Source: Streptomyces sp. MZ04 (GTDB lineage: Bacteria > Actinomycetota > Actinomycetes > Streptomycetales > Streptomycetaceae). From it: a DNA stretch of 64,000 nt. The DNA is taken from assembly GCF_004684775.1 (NCBI RefSeq), contig NZ_SRIC01000012.1, positions 1 through 64,000 of the forward strand, read 5' to 3'. Both the position numbers and the translations under genes were made by a program. This document shows, piece after piece, positions 49,911 through 57,901 of the stretch (positions are counted from its first letter, which is position 1; each line of letters opens with the position of its first letter). The notes beneath the pieces are model-generated. The model saw only the letters and a program-made list of their open reading frames with translations, did not search any database and was not told the origin of the DNA.

Positions 49911-51008
49911 ATGGGTAAGGAACGTCTCCAGCGATACATCCTCGACGGTCCGGAAGGCGATCGCGCGGTCGCCGCCGGGCTCGCCGACGGCGACTGGTTC
50001 CGCAGTGATGTGCCGCGCGCACGTCTGAAGGAGTTGATGCGCCGCTCCGACTACCCGGCGATCCGTGACACGGCCGTCTGGCTCGGTGCCCTCGTCGTGT
50101 CCGGCCTGCTCGGGTCCGCGCTCTGGGGCGGCTGGCTCGCCGTCCCGTTCTTCCTGGTCTACGGAGTGCTCTATGGCTCGGCGTCGGACGCCCGCTGGCA
50201 CGAGTGCGGTCACGGCACGGCGTTCAGGACCCGATGGATGGACGACACCGTGTACCGGCTCGCCTCGTTCATGTGCATGAAGGATCCGACCATTTGGCGC
50301 TGGAGCCACACCCGCCACCACACCGACACCCTGGTGGTCGGCCGGGACCCCGAGATCGTGGCGATGCGGCCCGCCCGCCTCGCCCGGATTCTGGCGAACC
50401 TCTTCGGGCTCGTCGATGTGCCCCTGGCCTTCCGCGACATGGCCCTGCACGCGTGCGGACGACTCACCGCGCAGGAGAAGACGTTCGTTCCGTCCGACGA
50501 GCAGGCGAAGGTCTTCCACACCGCGCGGCTCTCATTGGTGCTGTACACGGCCACGGTCGTGATGTGCTTCGCGACCGGCTCCCTGTTGCCGGTGATGCTC
50601 ATCGGCGGCCCCCGGCTCTACGGCGCCTGCATGCTCTACGTATACAGCCTCACGCAGCACGCGGGGCTGGGGGAGAACGTGCTCGACCACCGGCTCAACA
50701 CCCGTACCGTCCGGATGAACCGGATCAACCGGTTCCTGTACTGGAACATGAACTACCACGTCGAACACCACATGTTCCCGATGATCCCGTACCACCGGCT
50801 GCCCGAGCTGCACGAGGAGATCAAGCACGACCTCGCAGCTCCGTACCCGTCGATCTGGGCGGCATACAAGGAGATCGTCCCCGCCATCCTGCGTCAGCTC
50901 AAGGACCAGACGTACTACGTCCGTCGGGAGCTGCCCGCCGGGGCCGCGCCGTTCCCCGCGCAGGACGACGGACGCGCGCTCCCGCTCCCCATGAGAGGAA
51001 CTGCCTGA
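49911..51008 (+). CDS. fatty-acid-desaturase-fold di-iron oxygenase
   Basis: A 365-aa membrane di-iron enzyme with four to five helices. The His boxes are H97ECGH101, H133TRHH137 and H283VEHH287, with TQHAGLGENVLDHRLNTRTVRMN before the third. The family includes acyl desaturases and hydroxylases. It is followed immediately by its own Rieske ferredoxin and reductase, so it has a dedicated electron supply, which is more like a catabolic hydroxylase than a housekeeping acyl-lipid desaturase. GAGAGG lies 9 bases before the ATG. Context (LacI operators, sugar transport, inositol enzymes) suggests oxidation of a polyol derivative; that is inference. Confidence 0.88.
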   Translation: MGKERLQRYILDGPEGDRAVAAGLADGDWFRSDVPRARLKELMRRSDYPAIRDTAVWLGALVVSGLLGSALWGGWLAVPFFLVYGVLYGSASDARWHECGHGTAFRTRWMDDTVYRLASFMCMKDPTIWRWSHTRHHTDTLVVGRDPEIVAMRPARLARILANLFGLVDVPLAFRDMALHACGRLTAQEKTFVPSDEQAKVFHTARLSLVLYTATVVMCFATGSLLPVMLIGGPRLYGACMLYVYSLTQHAGLGENVLDHRLNTRTVRMNRINRFLYWNMNYHVEHHMFPMIPYHRLPELHEEIKHDLAAPYPSIWAAYKEIVPAILRQLKDQTYYVRRELPAGAAPFPAQDDGRALPLPMRGTA

Positions 51009-51009
51009 C

Positions 51010-51324
51010 ATGCCCGAGTGGATCGCTGTGTGCGGTGTCGATGACATCGACCTGGAAGACGTCGTGCCGTTCCGTCACGAAGGGAACGACTACGCCGTAT
51101 ACCGCTCGCCCGACAACACCTTCTTCGCCACCGCGGGGCACTGCACCCATGAACGGCAACTCCTGTGCGACGGGCTTGTCATGGACGGCGTCATCGAATG
51201 CCCCAAGCACAACGGCCGGTTCGACTACACCACCGGCCGTGCCCAGGGTGCCCCTGCGATGACCGATCTGCCGACCTACCAGGTCAAGATCGAGGCCGGT
51301 ACCGTCCACATAGAGATCGGATGA
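51010..51324 (+). CDS. Rieske-type [2Fe-2S] ferredoxin
   Basis: A 104-aa small Rieske protein with ligands C45-x-H47 (GHCTHE) and C64-x2-H67 (ECPKHNGRFD). It should carry electrons from the reductase encoded next to the di-iron enzyme before it. It starts 1 base after the desaturase stop codon, with GAGAGGAACTG as ribosome site, and overlaps the reductase start by 4 bases. Confidence 0.95.
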   Translation: MPEWIAVCGVDDIDLEDVVPFRHEGNDYAVYRSPDNTFFATAGHCTHERQLLCDGLVMDGVIECPKHNGRFDYTTGRAQGAPAMTDLPTYQVKIEAGTVHIEIG

Positions 51325-52562
51325 GTACCGTGCCGGGCCTCGTCGTCGTCGGCGGCGGCGAGTGCGGGGCCCGCGCGGCGTTCGCGCTGCGCGAGGCGGG
51401 GTGGAAGGGGCCGGTCACCCTGGTCGGCGCGGAGGACATGCTGCCGTACGAGCGGCCGCCGCTTTCGAAGTCCGCCCTGACCGCGGCCCACCTGCCCGCA
51501 CCCGTGACCATCCGGGACTCCGATGCACTGAAAGACGCGGACATCACCTTCGTCGGGGGCGCCCCGGCGGTGGACATCGACCGCGATGTCCACAAGGTCG
51601 AACTGGCCGACGGACAGCGCATCAGGTACGAGCGGCTGCTGCTGGCCACTGGGGCGAGAGCGCGCCGGCTGCCTCTCGGCGGTGCGGCCGTGGCCGATGT
51701 CCATTACCTGCGCAGCCACGTCGACGCGCTGGCGCTGCGAAAGCGGCTGCGGCCCGGCGCGCGCATCGGTGTCATCGGCGCGGGCTTCCTCGGTCTGGAG
51801 GTGGCGGCCAGTGCGGCGAGCCGCGGTTGCGCGGTCACGGTCGTCGAGGCCGCGCCGCAGCCGATGAGCCGCGCCGTGCCCGCTCCGCTCGCCGCCACCG
51901 TCGCCGCTCGACACGCACATGCCGGTGTCGACATCCGGTGCGGCGTCGCCGTCGTCGCCCTGCGGGCTCGGGGCGACGACGTGGAGATCCGGCTCACCAC
52001 GGGCGACCCGCTCGTGTGCGACACGGTGATGGCCGGCGTCGGCGCCGTCCCGGACACCGCGCTCGCCGAGAAGGCCGGGCTCGCCGTCGAGAACGGAGTG
52101 CGCGTCGACGCACGCCTGACGACATCGGATCCCGACATCTTCGCCGCAGGCGACTGCTGCTCCTTCCCGCACCCGCTCTACGACAACCGGCGTGTCCGCC
52201 TGGAGAGTTGGCGCAACGCCCAGGACCAGGGCGTGGCGGTGGCGCGCGCCATGCTGGGTGCGGACGAGCCGTTCACAGCCGTGCCGTGGTTCTGGTCGGA
52301 CCAGTACGACCTGACCCTGCAGATCGCCGGTCTGCCCGACGCGGCCGTGACCGAGACCGTGCGCCGGCGGCCGGACGGCGTCGAGGTCCGGTACGGCATC
52401 GGAGCGGACGGCCGGCTGCTCGCCGCCAGTGCGGTGGGTCCCGGCAACGCGGTGTCCAAGGACATCCGCCTGGCCGAGACGCTCATCTCGCGACGGGCGA
52501 CCCCGGCCCCGGAGGCCCTGGCCGACCCCGTGGTCAGCCTCAAGGCGCTGTTGAGGGGGTGA
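51321..52562 (+). CDS. FAD-dependent ferredoxin reductase (ONFR type)
   Basis: A 413-aa reductase of the oxygenase-coupled class. FAD motif VVVGGGECGARAAFALREAG at the N terminus, PYERPPLSKS, LLLATGARARRLPL, the NAD motif IGVIGAGFLGLEVAASA, and IFAAGDCCSFPH for FAD; the C-terminal domain has WFWSDQYDLTLQIAGLP. It passes electrons from NAD(P)H to the Rieske ferredoxin. The three genes form one translationally coupled unit. Confidence 0.94.
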   Translation: MSTVPGLVVVGGGECGARAAFALREAGWKGPVTLVGAEDMLPYERPPLSKSALTAAHLPAPVTIRDSDALKDADITFVGGAPAVDIDRDVHKVELADGQRIRYERLLLATGARARRLPLGGAAVADVHYLRSHVDALALRKRLRPGARIGVIGAGFLGLEVAASAASRGCAVTVVEAAPQPMSRAVPAPLAATVAARHAHAGVDIRCGVAVVALRARGDDVEIRLTTGDPLVCDTVMAGVGAVPDTALAEKAGLAVENGVRVDARLTTSDPDIFAAGDCCSFPHPLYDNRRVRLESWRNAQDQGVAVARAMLGADEPFTAVPWFWSDQYDLTLQIAGLPDAAVTETVRRRPDGVEVRYGIGADGRLLAASAVGPGNAVSKDIRLAETLISRRATPAPEALADPVVSLKALLRG

Positions 52563-52586
52563 CGGGGTGACCGGTGGCGCGGGGAC

Positions 52587-52600
52587 CTAAAGCGCTTGAA
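52587..52600 (+). promoter_or_regulatory. LacI-type operator candidate in front of LacI 3
   Basis: CTAAAGCGCTTGAA is a near palindrome around AAGCGCTT, 84 bases before the LacI-3 start and 25 bases after the reductase stop codon. It may serve for autoregulation. Confidence 0.6.
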
Positions 52601-52683
52601 TTCCTGTTAATCTGCGTGCGATCTCTACGGGCGTCGAGCGGGGGTTCTTGTCTGAGCGGCGGCGAATGGGCGGGGGAGGGAAC

Positions 52684-53736
52684 ATGGATGAGCCGGGGCG
52701 CGGCCTCGGCGGCAACGGCCCCCGTCCGCGACTGGAGGACGTCGCCGCCCTGGTGGGGCTGTCGTCGGCGACGGTCTCCCTCGTCCTCAGGAGCGCGCCC
52801 GGTCCCAGCGCGCAGACCCGTGAGCGGGTCTTGGGGGCCGCGCTGCGACTCGGCTACCGCCCCGACCGGACGGCGAGTCTGCTCGCGCGTCGGCGCTCCC
52901 GGCTGCTCGGCGTCATGGTCGACATCCGCAACACCTTCCACACCGAACTGGTCGAGCATCTCTACGCCGCGGCAGAGGAGTTCGGCTATGACCTCTCCCT
53001 CAGTACCCTGACCCGCGCCCGTGGCGAGCCCGAGGCCATCGAGACGCTCCTCGACTCGCGGGCCGAGGCGCTGATCCTCCTCGGGGCCGAGGCCTCCGCC
53101 GCACGCCTGGCCTCACTCGACCGGCACCTGCCGGTAGTCGTCGTCGGGCGGGGGATCGCCAACGCCGAACTGGACGTCGTGCGGACCTCGGACGAGGAGG
53201 GCTTGGACCGGGCGGTGGAGCATCTGGTGCGCCTGGGGCACCGTGACATCGCCTTCATCGACGGTGGCGGAGGGGTCGTCGCGGTGGACCGGCGCCGGGG
53301 CTACCGCACGGCGATGGGGCGGCACCGGCTCGCCGATCGGATCAGGATCCTCCCCGGCTCCCACACGGAGGAAGCCGGGGCGCGGTCGGCGGAACGGCTG
53401 CTCGACGAGGGCGAGCTGCCGAGCGCGGTCGTGGCATCCAACGACCGCTGTGCCGTGGGGCTCTTCAGTGCCCTGACCCGTGCGGGCATCGACGTGCCTG
53501 GCGCCGTCTCCGTGATCGGCTACGACGACAGCGTGCTGTCCCGGCTCGCCGTCTTCGGCCTCACCACCGTCAGCCAGAACCCGGAGGAACAGGCGCACCG
53601 CGCGGTGGCGGCGGCCGTCGAGCGGCTCGACGGCGACCGCTCGACCCGCCGCGAGATCGTCCTGGTCCCGCGCCTGATCGTCCGCGGCAGCACGGCCGCC
53701 CCCGGAGGACAAGGGCCGGGGGCGCGGCGCGCATAG
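52684..53736 (+). CDS. LacI-family regulator 3
   Basis: A 350-aa repressor: HTH PRLEDVAALVGLSSATVSLVLR, hinge SAQTRERVLGAALRLGYRPD, effector domain VMVDIRNTFHTELVEHLYAAAEE and IGYDDSVLSRLAVFGLTTVSQN. The ATG was chosen after GGAGGGA; a TTG at 52648 would add 12 residues. It probably governs the following ABC transporter operon and itself. It is paralogous to the two other LacI proteins. Confidence 0.93.
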   Translation: MDEPGRGLGGNGPRPRLEDVAALVGLSSATVSLVLRSAPGPSAQTRERVLGAALRLGYRPDRTASLLARRRSRLLGVMVDIRNTFHTELVEHLYAAAEEFGYDLSLSTLTRARGEPEAIETLLDSRAEALILLGAEASAARLASLDRHLPVVVVGRGIANAELDVVRTSDEEGLDRAVEHLVRLGHRDIAFIDGGGGVVAVDRRRGYRTAMGRHRLADRIRILPGSHTEEAGARSAERLLDEGELPSAVVASNDRCAVGLFSALTRAGIDVPGAVSVIGYDDSVLSRLAVFGLTTVSQNPEEQAHRAVAAAVERLDGDRSTRREIVLVPRLIVRGSTAAPGGQGPGARRA

Positions 53737-53858
53737 CGGCGGGAGGCCGGCCGGGAAGCCTGGGCCGCGCGCGACGCCAACGCCCCGGCAGGGGGCGGCC
53801 GGACATGTCCGGCGCGCGCTGCCGACGGTCGCCATGCCTCGCCGACCCACCGTGTCAC

Positions 53859-53894
53859 GTCAGGATGAATTATTGTCCTGACAAACTCTTGACA
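53859..53894 (+). promoter_or_regulatory. inverted repeat and -35 element of the sugar ABC operon
   Basis: GTCAGGA (53859-53865) and TCCTGAC (53876-53882) form a dyad with a 10-base AT-rich loop, overlapped by TTGTCCTGACAA, directly before TTGACA (53889-53894). It does not look like the LacI sites, so a different regulator may add control. The -10 element is not clear. Confidence 0.5.
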
Positions 53895-54033
53895 TGGCAT
53901 CTCTGCCTGGAGTTGGCTCACTCTCCACGGCGCGCCGCTCGCTCCCCTCTGTGGAGGCGGCCGCACCGGCCGAGCCGTGACTCGGCATCTGAGGGCTTCT
54001 CCCCACCCCGCTCACCCATGAGGTGCAGGACAG

Positions 54034-55044
54034 ATGAACCGTATGAGATCTCGTAAGACGACTGTCATAGCCGCCGCCTGCACGGCAGGTGTTCTCCTCG
54101 CAGCCGGTTGCAGCAGCAGCGCCGGTGGCAAGAAGGCCGAGGAAGAAGGGAACCCGGTCTCGGCGGGCAAGGCCAACACGCCCCGGATGAAGATCGCGAT
54201 GATCACCCACGCCCCTCCGGGCGACACGTTCTGGGACCTCATCCGCAAGGGCGCCAAGGCGGCAGCGGCGAAGGACAACGTCGAACTCGTCTACTCCAGC
54301 GACCCCAACGCCGCCACCCAGGCCAATCTGATCCAGAACGCCGTGGACCAGAAGGTCGACGGCATCGCCATCACCCTGGCCAAGCCGGACGCGATGAAGG
54401 ACGCGATTGCCAAGGCACGTAAGGCGGGCATCCCGGTCGTCGGCTTCAACGCCGGTCTTGACGCCTGGAAGCAGCAGGACCTGCTCTCCTACTTCGGACA
54501 GGACGAGAAGGTGGCCGGCCAGGCGTTCGGCGAGCGGCTGAACAAGCTCGGGGCCAAGCACAACATCTGCGTCATCCAGGACCAGGGCCACGTCGCCCTC
54601 GAAGCCCGCTGTGCCGGTGTCAAGAAGACGTTCAAGGGCACCACGGAGAACCTGTACGTGAACGGCACCGACATGCCGTCGGTGAAGGCGACCATCGCCG
54701 CGAAGCTCAAGCAGAACTCCAAGATCGACTACGTGGTCACGCTCGGTGCGCCGATCGCCCTCACCGCGGTGCAGTCGGTCGCCGACGCCGGCGGCAAGGC
54801 GAAGGTCGCCACGTTCGACCTCAACAAGGACCTGGTCCGCGCCGTGCAGGACGGCGCCGTCGAGTTCGCCGTCGACCAGCAGCCATACCTCCAGGGGTAC
54901 CTGGCCGTCGACGGCCTCTGGCTCAACAAGTCCAACGGCAACTTCAGCGGCGGCGGCGCGGCCCCCGTGCTGACCGGTCCCGCCTTCGTCGACAAGGACA
55001 ACGTCGACGCCATCGCGAAGTTCGCCTCGAAGGGCACCCGGTGA
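54034..55044 (+). CDS. sugar-binding ABC lipoprotein 2
   Basis: A 336-aa CUT2-type binding lipoprotein. Lipobox LLAAGC with C25, then a flexible GGKKAEEEG linker and MKIAMITHAPPGDTFWDLIRKGAK; it is paralogous to lipoprotein 1 with the same opening motif. It delivers a sugar or polyol to the permease and ATPase encoded directly downstream (TGATG overlap). GCAGGA is the ribosome site. Confidence 0.93.
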   Translation: MNRMRSRKTTVIAAACTAGVLLAAGCSSSAGGKKAEEEGNPVSAGKANTPRMKIAMITHAPPGDTFWDLIRKGAKAAAAKDNVELVYSSDPNAATQANLIQNAVDQKVDGIAITLAKPDAMKDAIAKARKAGIPVVGFNAGLDAWKQQDLLSYFGQDEKVAGQAFGERLNKLGAKHNICVIQDQGHVALEARCAGVKKTFKGTTENLYVNGTDMPSVKATIAAKLKQNSKIDYVVTLGAPIALTAVQSVADAGGKAKVATFDLNKDLVRAVQDGAVEFAVDQQPYLQGYLAVDGLWLNKSNGNFSGGGAAPVLTGPAFVDKDNVDAIAKFASKGTR

Positions 55045-56138
55045 TGACCCAACCCCAGACAGCCACGTCGGCTGTACCCGTGCCTCCCGTGCCTCCCTTG
55101 CCTCCCGCGCCTCCCACTGTGCAGAGGGACGGCCGAACTGCCGAGCGTTCACTGACGCGCAGGCTGATGGCCCGTCCGGAGATCGGCGCGCTCATCGCCG
55201 CCGTCGGTGTCTACGTCTTCTTCTTCGCGGTCGCCCCGTCGTTCCGCGAGGCGGGCTCCGTCGCCACCGTGCTCTACCAGGCATCGGTCATGGGCATCAT
55301 GGCGCTGCCCGTGGCGCTCCTGATGATCGGCGGCGAGTTCGACCTGTCCGCGGGCGTCGCCGTCACCACGTCGGCGCTCACCGCCAGCATGCTCAGTTTC
55401 CAGCTGTCGGCGAATGTGTGGACCGGGGTTTTCGTCGCGCTCCTCGTGTCGCTCGCCATCGGCGCGTTCAACGGCTTTCTGCTGATGAAGACGGGACTGC
55501 CCAGCTTTCTGATCACGCTCGGTACGTTCCTGATACTGCAGGGCGCCAACCTGGCCATCACCAAGATGTTCACCGGCAACGTCGCCACCGATTCGATCAG
55601 CGACATGGACGGCTTCGGCCAGGCCAAGTCCCTCTTCGCCTCGGAGGTCGGCATCGCCGGGATCGACGTCAAGATCACCGTGCTCTGGTGGCTGGTCTTC
55701 GCCGCGGCCGCCACCTGGCTGCTGCTGCGCACCAAGTTCGGCAACTGGATCTTCGCCGTCGGCGGCAACAAGGACAGCGCCCGCGCCGTCGGGGTCCCGG
55801 TGAACCTCACCAAGATCGCACTGTTCATGGGGGTGGGCGCAGGCGCCTGGTTCGTCGGCATGCACCTGCTGTTCGCCTTCAACACCGTGCAGTCCGGCGA
55901 GGGTGTCGGCAACGAGTTCCTCTACATCATCGCGGCGGTCATCGGCGGTTGCCTGCTCACGGGCGGCTACGGCTCGGCGGTCGGGGCGGTCCTGGGCGCC
56001 GTCATCTTCGGCATGGTGTCCCAGGGCATCGTCTACGCCAACTGGAACCCCGACTGGTTCAAGGCCTTCCTGGGCGTGATGCTCCTGCTCGCCGCACTCG
56101 TCAATCTGTGGGTCCGCCGCCAGGCGACCAGGAGGTGA
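55044..56138 (+). CDS. CUT2-type sugar ABC permease (RbsC-like)
   Basis: A 364-aa permease with about ten helices and a Pro-rich cytoplasmic N terminus (PVPPVPPLPPAPPT). The family blocks ALPVALLMIGGEFDLSAG, FNGFLLMKTGLPSFLITLGT and NEFLYIIAAVIGGCLLTGGYG are clear. It pairs with itself in the membrane and with the half-size ATPase. A GTG one codon earlier could also start translation. Confidence 0.93.
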   Translation: MTQPQTATSAVPVPPVPPLPPAPPTVQRDGRTAERSLTRRLMARPEIGALIAAVGVYVFFFAVAPSFREAGSVATVLYQASVMGIMALPVALLMIGGEFDLSAGVAVTTSALTASMLSFQLSANVWTGVFVALLVSLAIGAFNGFLLMKTGLPSFLITLGTFLILQGANLAITKMFTGNVATDSISDMDGFGQAKSLFASEVGIAGIDVKITVLWWLVFAAAATWLLLRTKFGNWIFAVGGNKDSARAVGVPVNLTKIALFMGVGAGAWFVGMHLLFAFNTVQSGEGVGNEFLYIIAAVIGGCLLTGGYGSAVGAVLGAVIFGMVSQGIVYANWNPDWFKAFLGVMLLLAALVNLWVRRQATRR

Positions 56139-56142
56139 TCGC

Positions 56143-57030
56143 ATGACAACGGAGAAGTCCGCACCCCACGAGTCCACGCCCGAGGAAGCCGGACCCATCG
56201 TCGAGCTCAAGAGCATCGGCAAGTCCTACGGCAACGTCCGTGCGCTGCACGGCGTCGACCTGGCGGTCGAGCCGCGGCAGGTGACGTGCGTCCTCGGCGA
56301 CAACGGCGCCGGCAAGTCCACTCTCATCAAAACCATCTCCGGGCTGCACCAGCACACCGAAGGCGACTACCTCATCGACGGCAAGCCGGTGCATCTCAGC
56401 ACCCCGCGCCAAGCCCTCGACCGCGGCATCGCCACCGTGTACCAGGACTTGGCCACCGTGCCGTTGATGCCGGTATGGCGGAACTTCTTCCTCGGCTCGG
56501 AACTCACCCGAGGCCCCTGGCCGTTGCGCCGCCTGGACATCGAGCGAATGAAGGAGACCGCGGACCACGAGCTGCGCAACATGGGCATCGTGCTCGACAA
56601 CCTCGACCAGCCCATCGGCACTCTCTCAGGTGGCCAGCGCCAGTCCGTGGCCATCGCCCGGGCCGTCCACTTCGGCGCCCGTGTGCTCATCCTCGACGAG
56701 CCCACGGCCGCACTCGGCGTCAAACAGTCCGGTGTCGTGCTGAAGTACGTCGCAGCCGCCCGCGAGCGCGGCCTCGGTGTCATCTTCATCACCCACAATC
56801 CGCACCACGCCTACATGGTCGGCGACCACTTCGCCGTACTGCGGCTCGGCACCCTCGACCTGAGCGCCTCCCGCGATCAGGTCACCCTCGACGAACTCAC
56901 CCATCACATGGCCGGCGGTGCCGAACTCGCCGCGCTGAAGCACGAACTCGCCCAGGTACAGGGCATCGACGTCGAAGAACTCCCGGAGGAATCCACGTCC
57001 CTGCGGGCCGCTTCGGCAGCCAGTCCCTGA
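56143..57030 (+). CDS. half-size sugar ABC transporter ATPase
   Basis: A 295-aa ATPase of the CUT2 family with one nucleotide-binding domain instead of the usual two (RbsA, MglA are about 500 aa). Walker A GDNGAGKSTLIK (about 48-59), signature LSGGQRQSVAIAR, Walker B VLILDEPTAALG, switch His in ITHNPHHAYMVG. The C-terminal extension is acidic. It should act as a homodimer, like FrcA-type proteins. The ATG lies 4 bases after the permease stop, with AGGAGG in the overlap. Confidence 0.93.
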   Translation: MTTEKSAPHESTPEEAGPIVELKSIGKSYGNVRALHGVDLAVEPRQVTCVLGDNGAGKSTLIKTISGLHQHTEGDYLIDGKPVHLSTPRQALDRGIATVYQDLATVPLMPVWRNFFLGSELTRGPWPLRRLDIERMKETADHELRNMGIVLDNLDQPIGTLSGGQRQSVAIARAVHFGARVLILDEPTAALGVKQSGVVLKYVAAARERGLGVIFITHNPHHAYMVGDHFAVLRLGTLDLSASRDQVTLDELTHHMAGGAELAALKHELAQVQGIDVEELPEESTSLRAASAASP

Positions 57031-57057
57031 CGGGGAACTCCACGAGCATCCATGTCT

Positions 57058-57106
57058 CCGGACAGCAACGGCCAGGTCCACATCGGACCTGGCCGTTGCT
57101 GTTCGG
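57058..57106 (+). terminator. very strong hairpin terminator after the sugar ABC operon
   Basis: An 18-base arm (57062-57079, ACAGCAACGGCCAGGTCC) pairs perfectly with 57085-57102 around a 5-base loop; four more pairs (one G-T) extend the stem to 22. There is no T tract. Confidence 0.9.
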
Positions 57107-57233
57107 ACCGTGGCCCGATCCGGTGAGGCCCGACGAGCAGGAGCCGGAACATCCCTCCCGAGGCGGATTGCTCTGACGAAGGTCACGGCTTGGCTGGGTG
57201 CCCGCCAACCGTCCGTACACCAAGCGAGGTCCA

Positions 57234-57821
57234 GTGCAGATCACTTCGCAAGCCCCCCACGCGCCGCGCTCGCACGCGCGCTCCAAGCGGCTGTTCAGGG
57301 GGCGCAACATCGTTGTGACCCTCGGTTCGGCCACCGCCGCCGTGGGTCTCAGTGTCGGTTTCGCCTCGGCCGCGATCACCCCGGGTGGCGCGGAGGAACA
57401 CGCGCGATCAGCGGCTTTCGACGCCCCCGGGAGGGAGGGCCCCAGCCCCGAGGCGAAGGTGATCGCGCTCGTCAACAAGGAGCGTGACAAGGCTGGTTGC
57501 TCACCCTTGACCAAGAACGCCGAACTCACTGAAGCCGCCCATGACTACAACGAGGTCATGGCCGAAACCGGCGTCCTGTCCCACACCGGCCCCGACGGGT
57601 CCACTCCGCAGAGCCGCGCCGAAGCCGCCGGCTACACCGCGTACGTCGGCGAGAACATAGCGGAGGGGTATCCGGACGCGGAATCGGTCATGGAGGGCTG
57701 GATGGACAGCCCTGGTCACAGGGCGAACATCCTCAACTGCGACTACAAGGAGATTGGCGTCGACGCCAATTTCGCGGACAACGGTCCCTGGTGGATCCAG
57801 GACTTCGGCACCGGCTCCTGA
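57234..57821 (+). CDS. secreted CAP (SCP/PR-1) domain protein
   Basis: A 195-aa exported protein. A basic N-terminal region (HARSKRLFRGRN) precedes a hydrophobic signal segment (IVVTLGSATAAVGLSVGFASAA), cut after the Ala-rich end. The CAP domain (about 72-195) has LVNKERDKAGCSPLTKN, the cavity His in LSHTGPDGSTPQSRAEAAGY, ENIAEGYPDAESVMEGWMDSPGHRANIL and the Cys pair. CAP proteins bind metals or lipids; the bacterial role is unknown. The GTG was chosen because of GAGG 6 bases upstream; an earlier GTG at 57198 is possible. It lies between two polyol-gene blocks but has no clear functional link. Confidence 0.85.
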   Translation: MQITSQAPHAPRSHARSKRLFRGRNIVVTLGSATAAVGLSVGFASAAITPGGAEEHARSAAFDAPGREGPSPEAKVIALVNKERDKAGCSPLTKNAELTEAAHDYNEVMAETGVLSHTGPDGSTPQSRAEAAGYTAYVGENIAEGYPDAESVMEGWMDSPGHRANILNCDYKEIGVDANFADNGPWWIQDFGTGS

Positions 57822-57852
57822 GGACCCGCCTCCGCAGCCGTCGCCGAGCAGT

Positions 57853-57889
57853 CGTGGCCCCGCACTCGACTTGCGGGTGCGGGGCCACG
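57853..57889. terminator. 13-bp bidirectional hairpin terminator
   Basis: CGTGGCCCCGCAC pairs perfectly with GTGCGGGGCCACG around an 11-base loop, between the CAP gene and the convergent end of the inositol operon. Confidence 0.85.
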
Positions 57890-57901
57890 TGGGGGGGGGA
57901 G

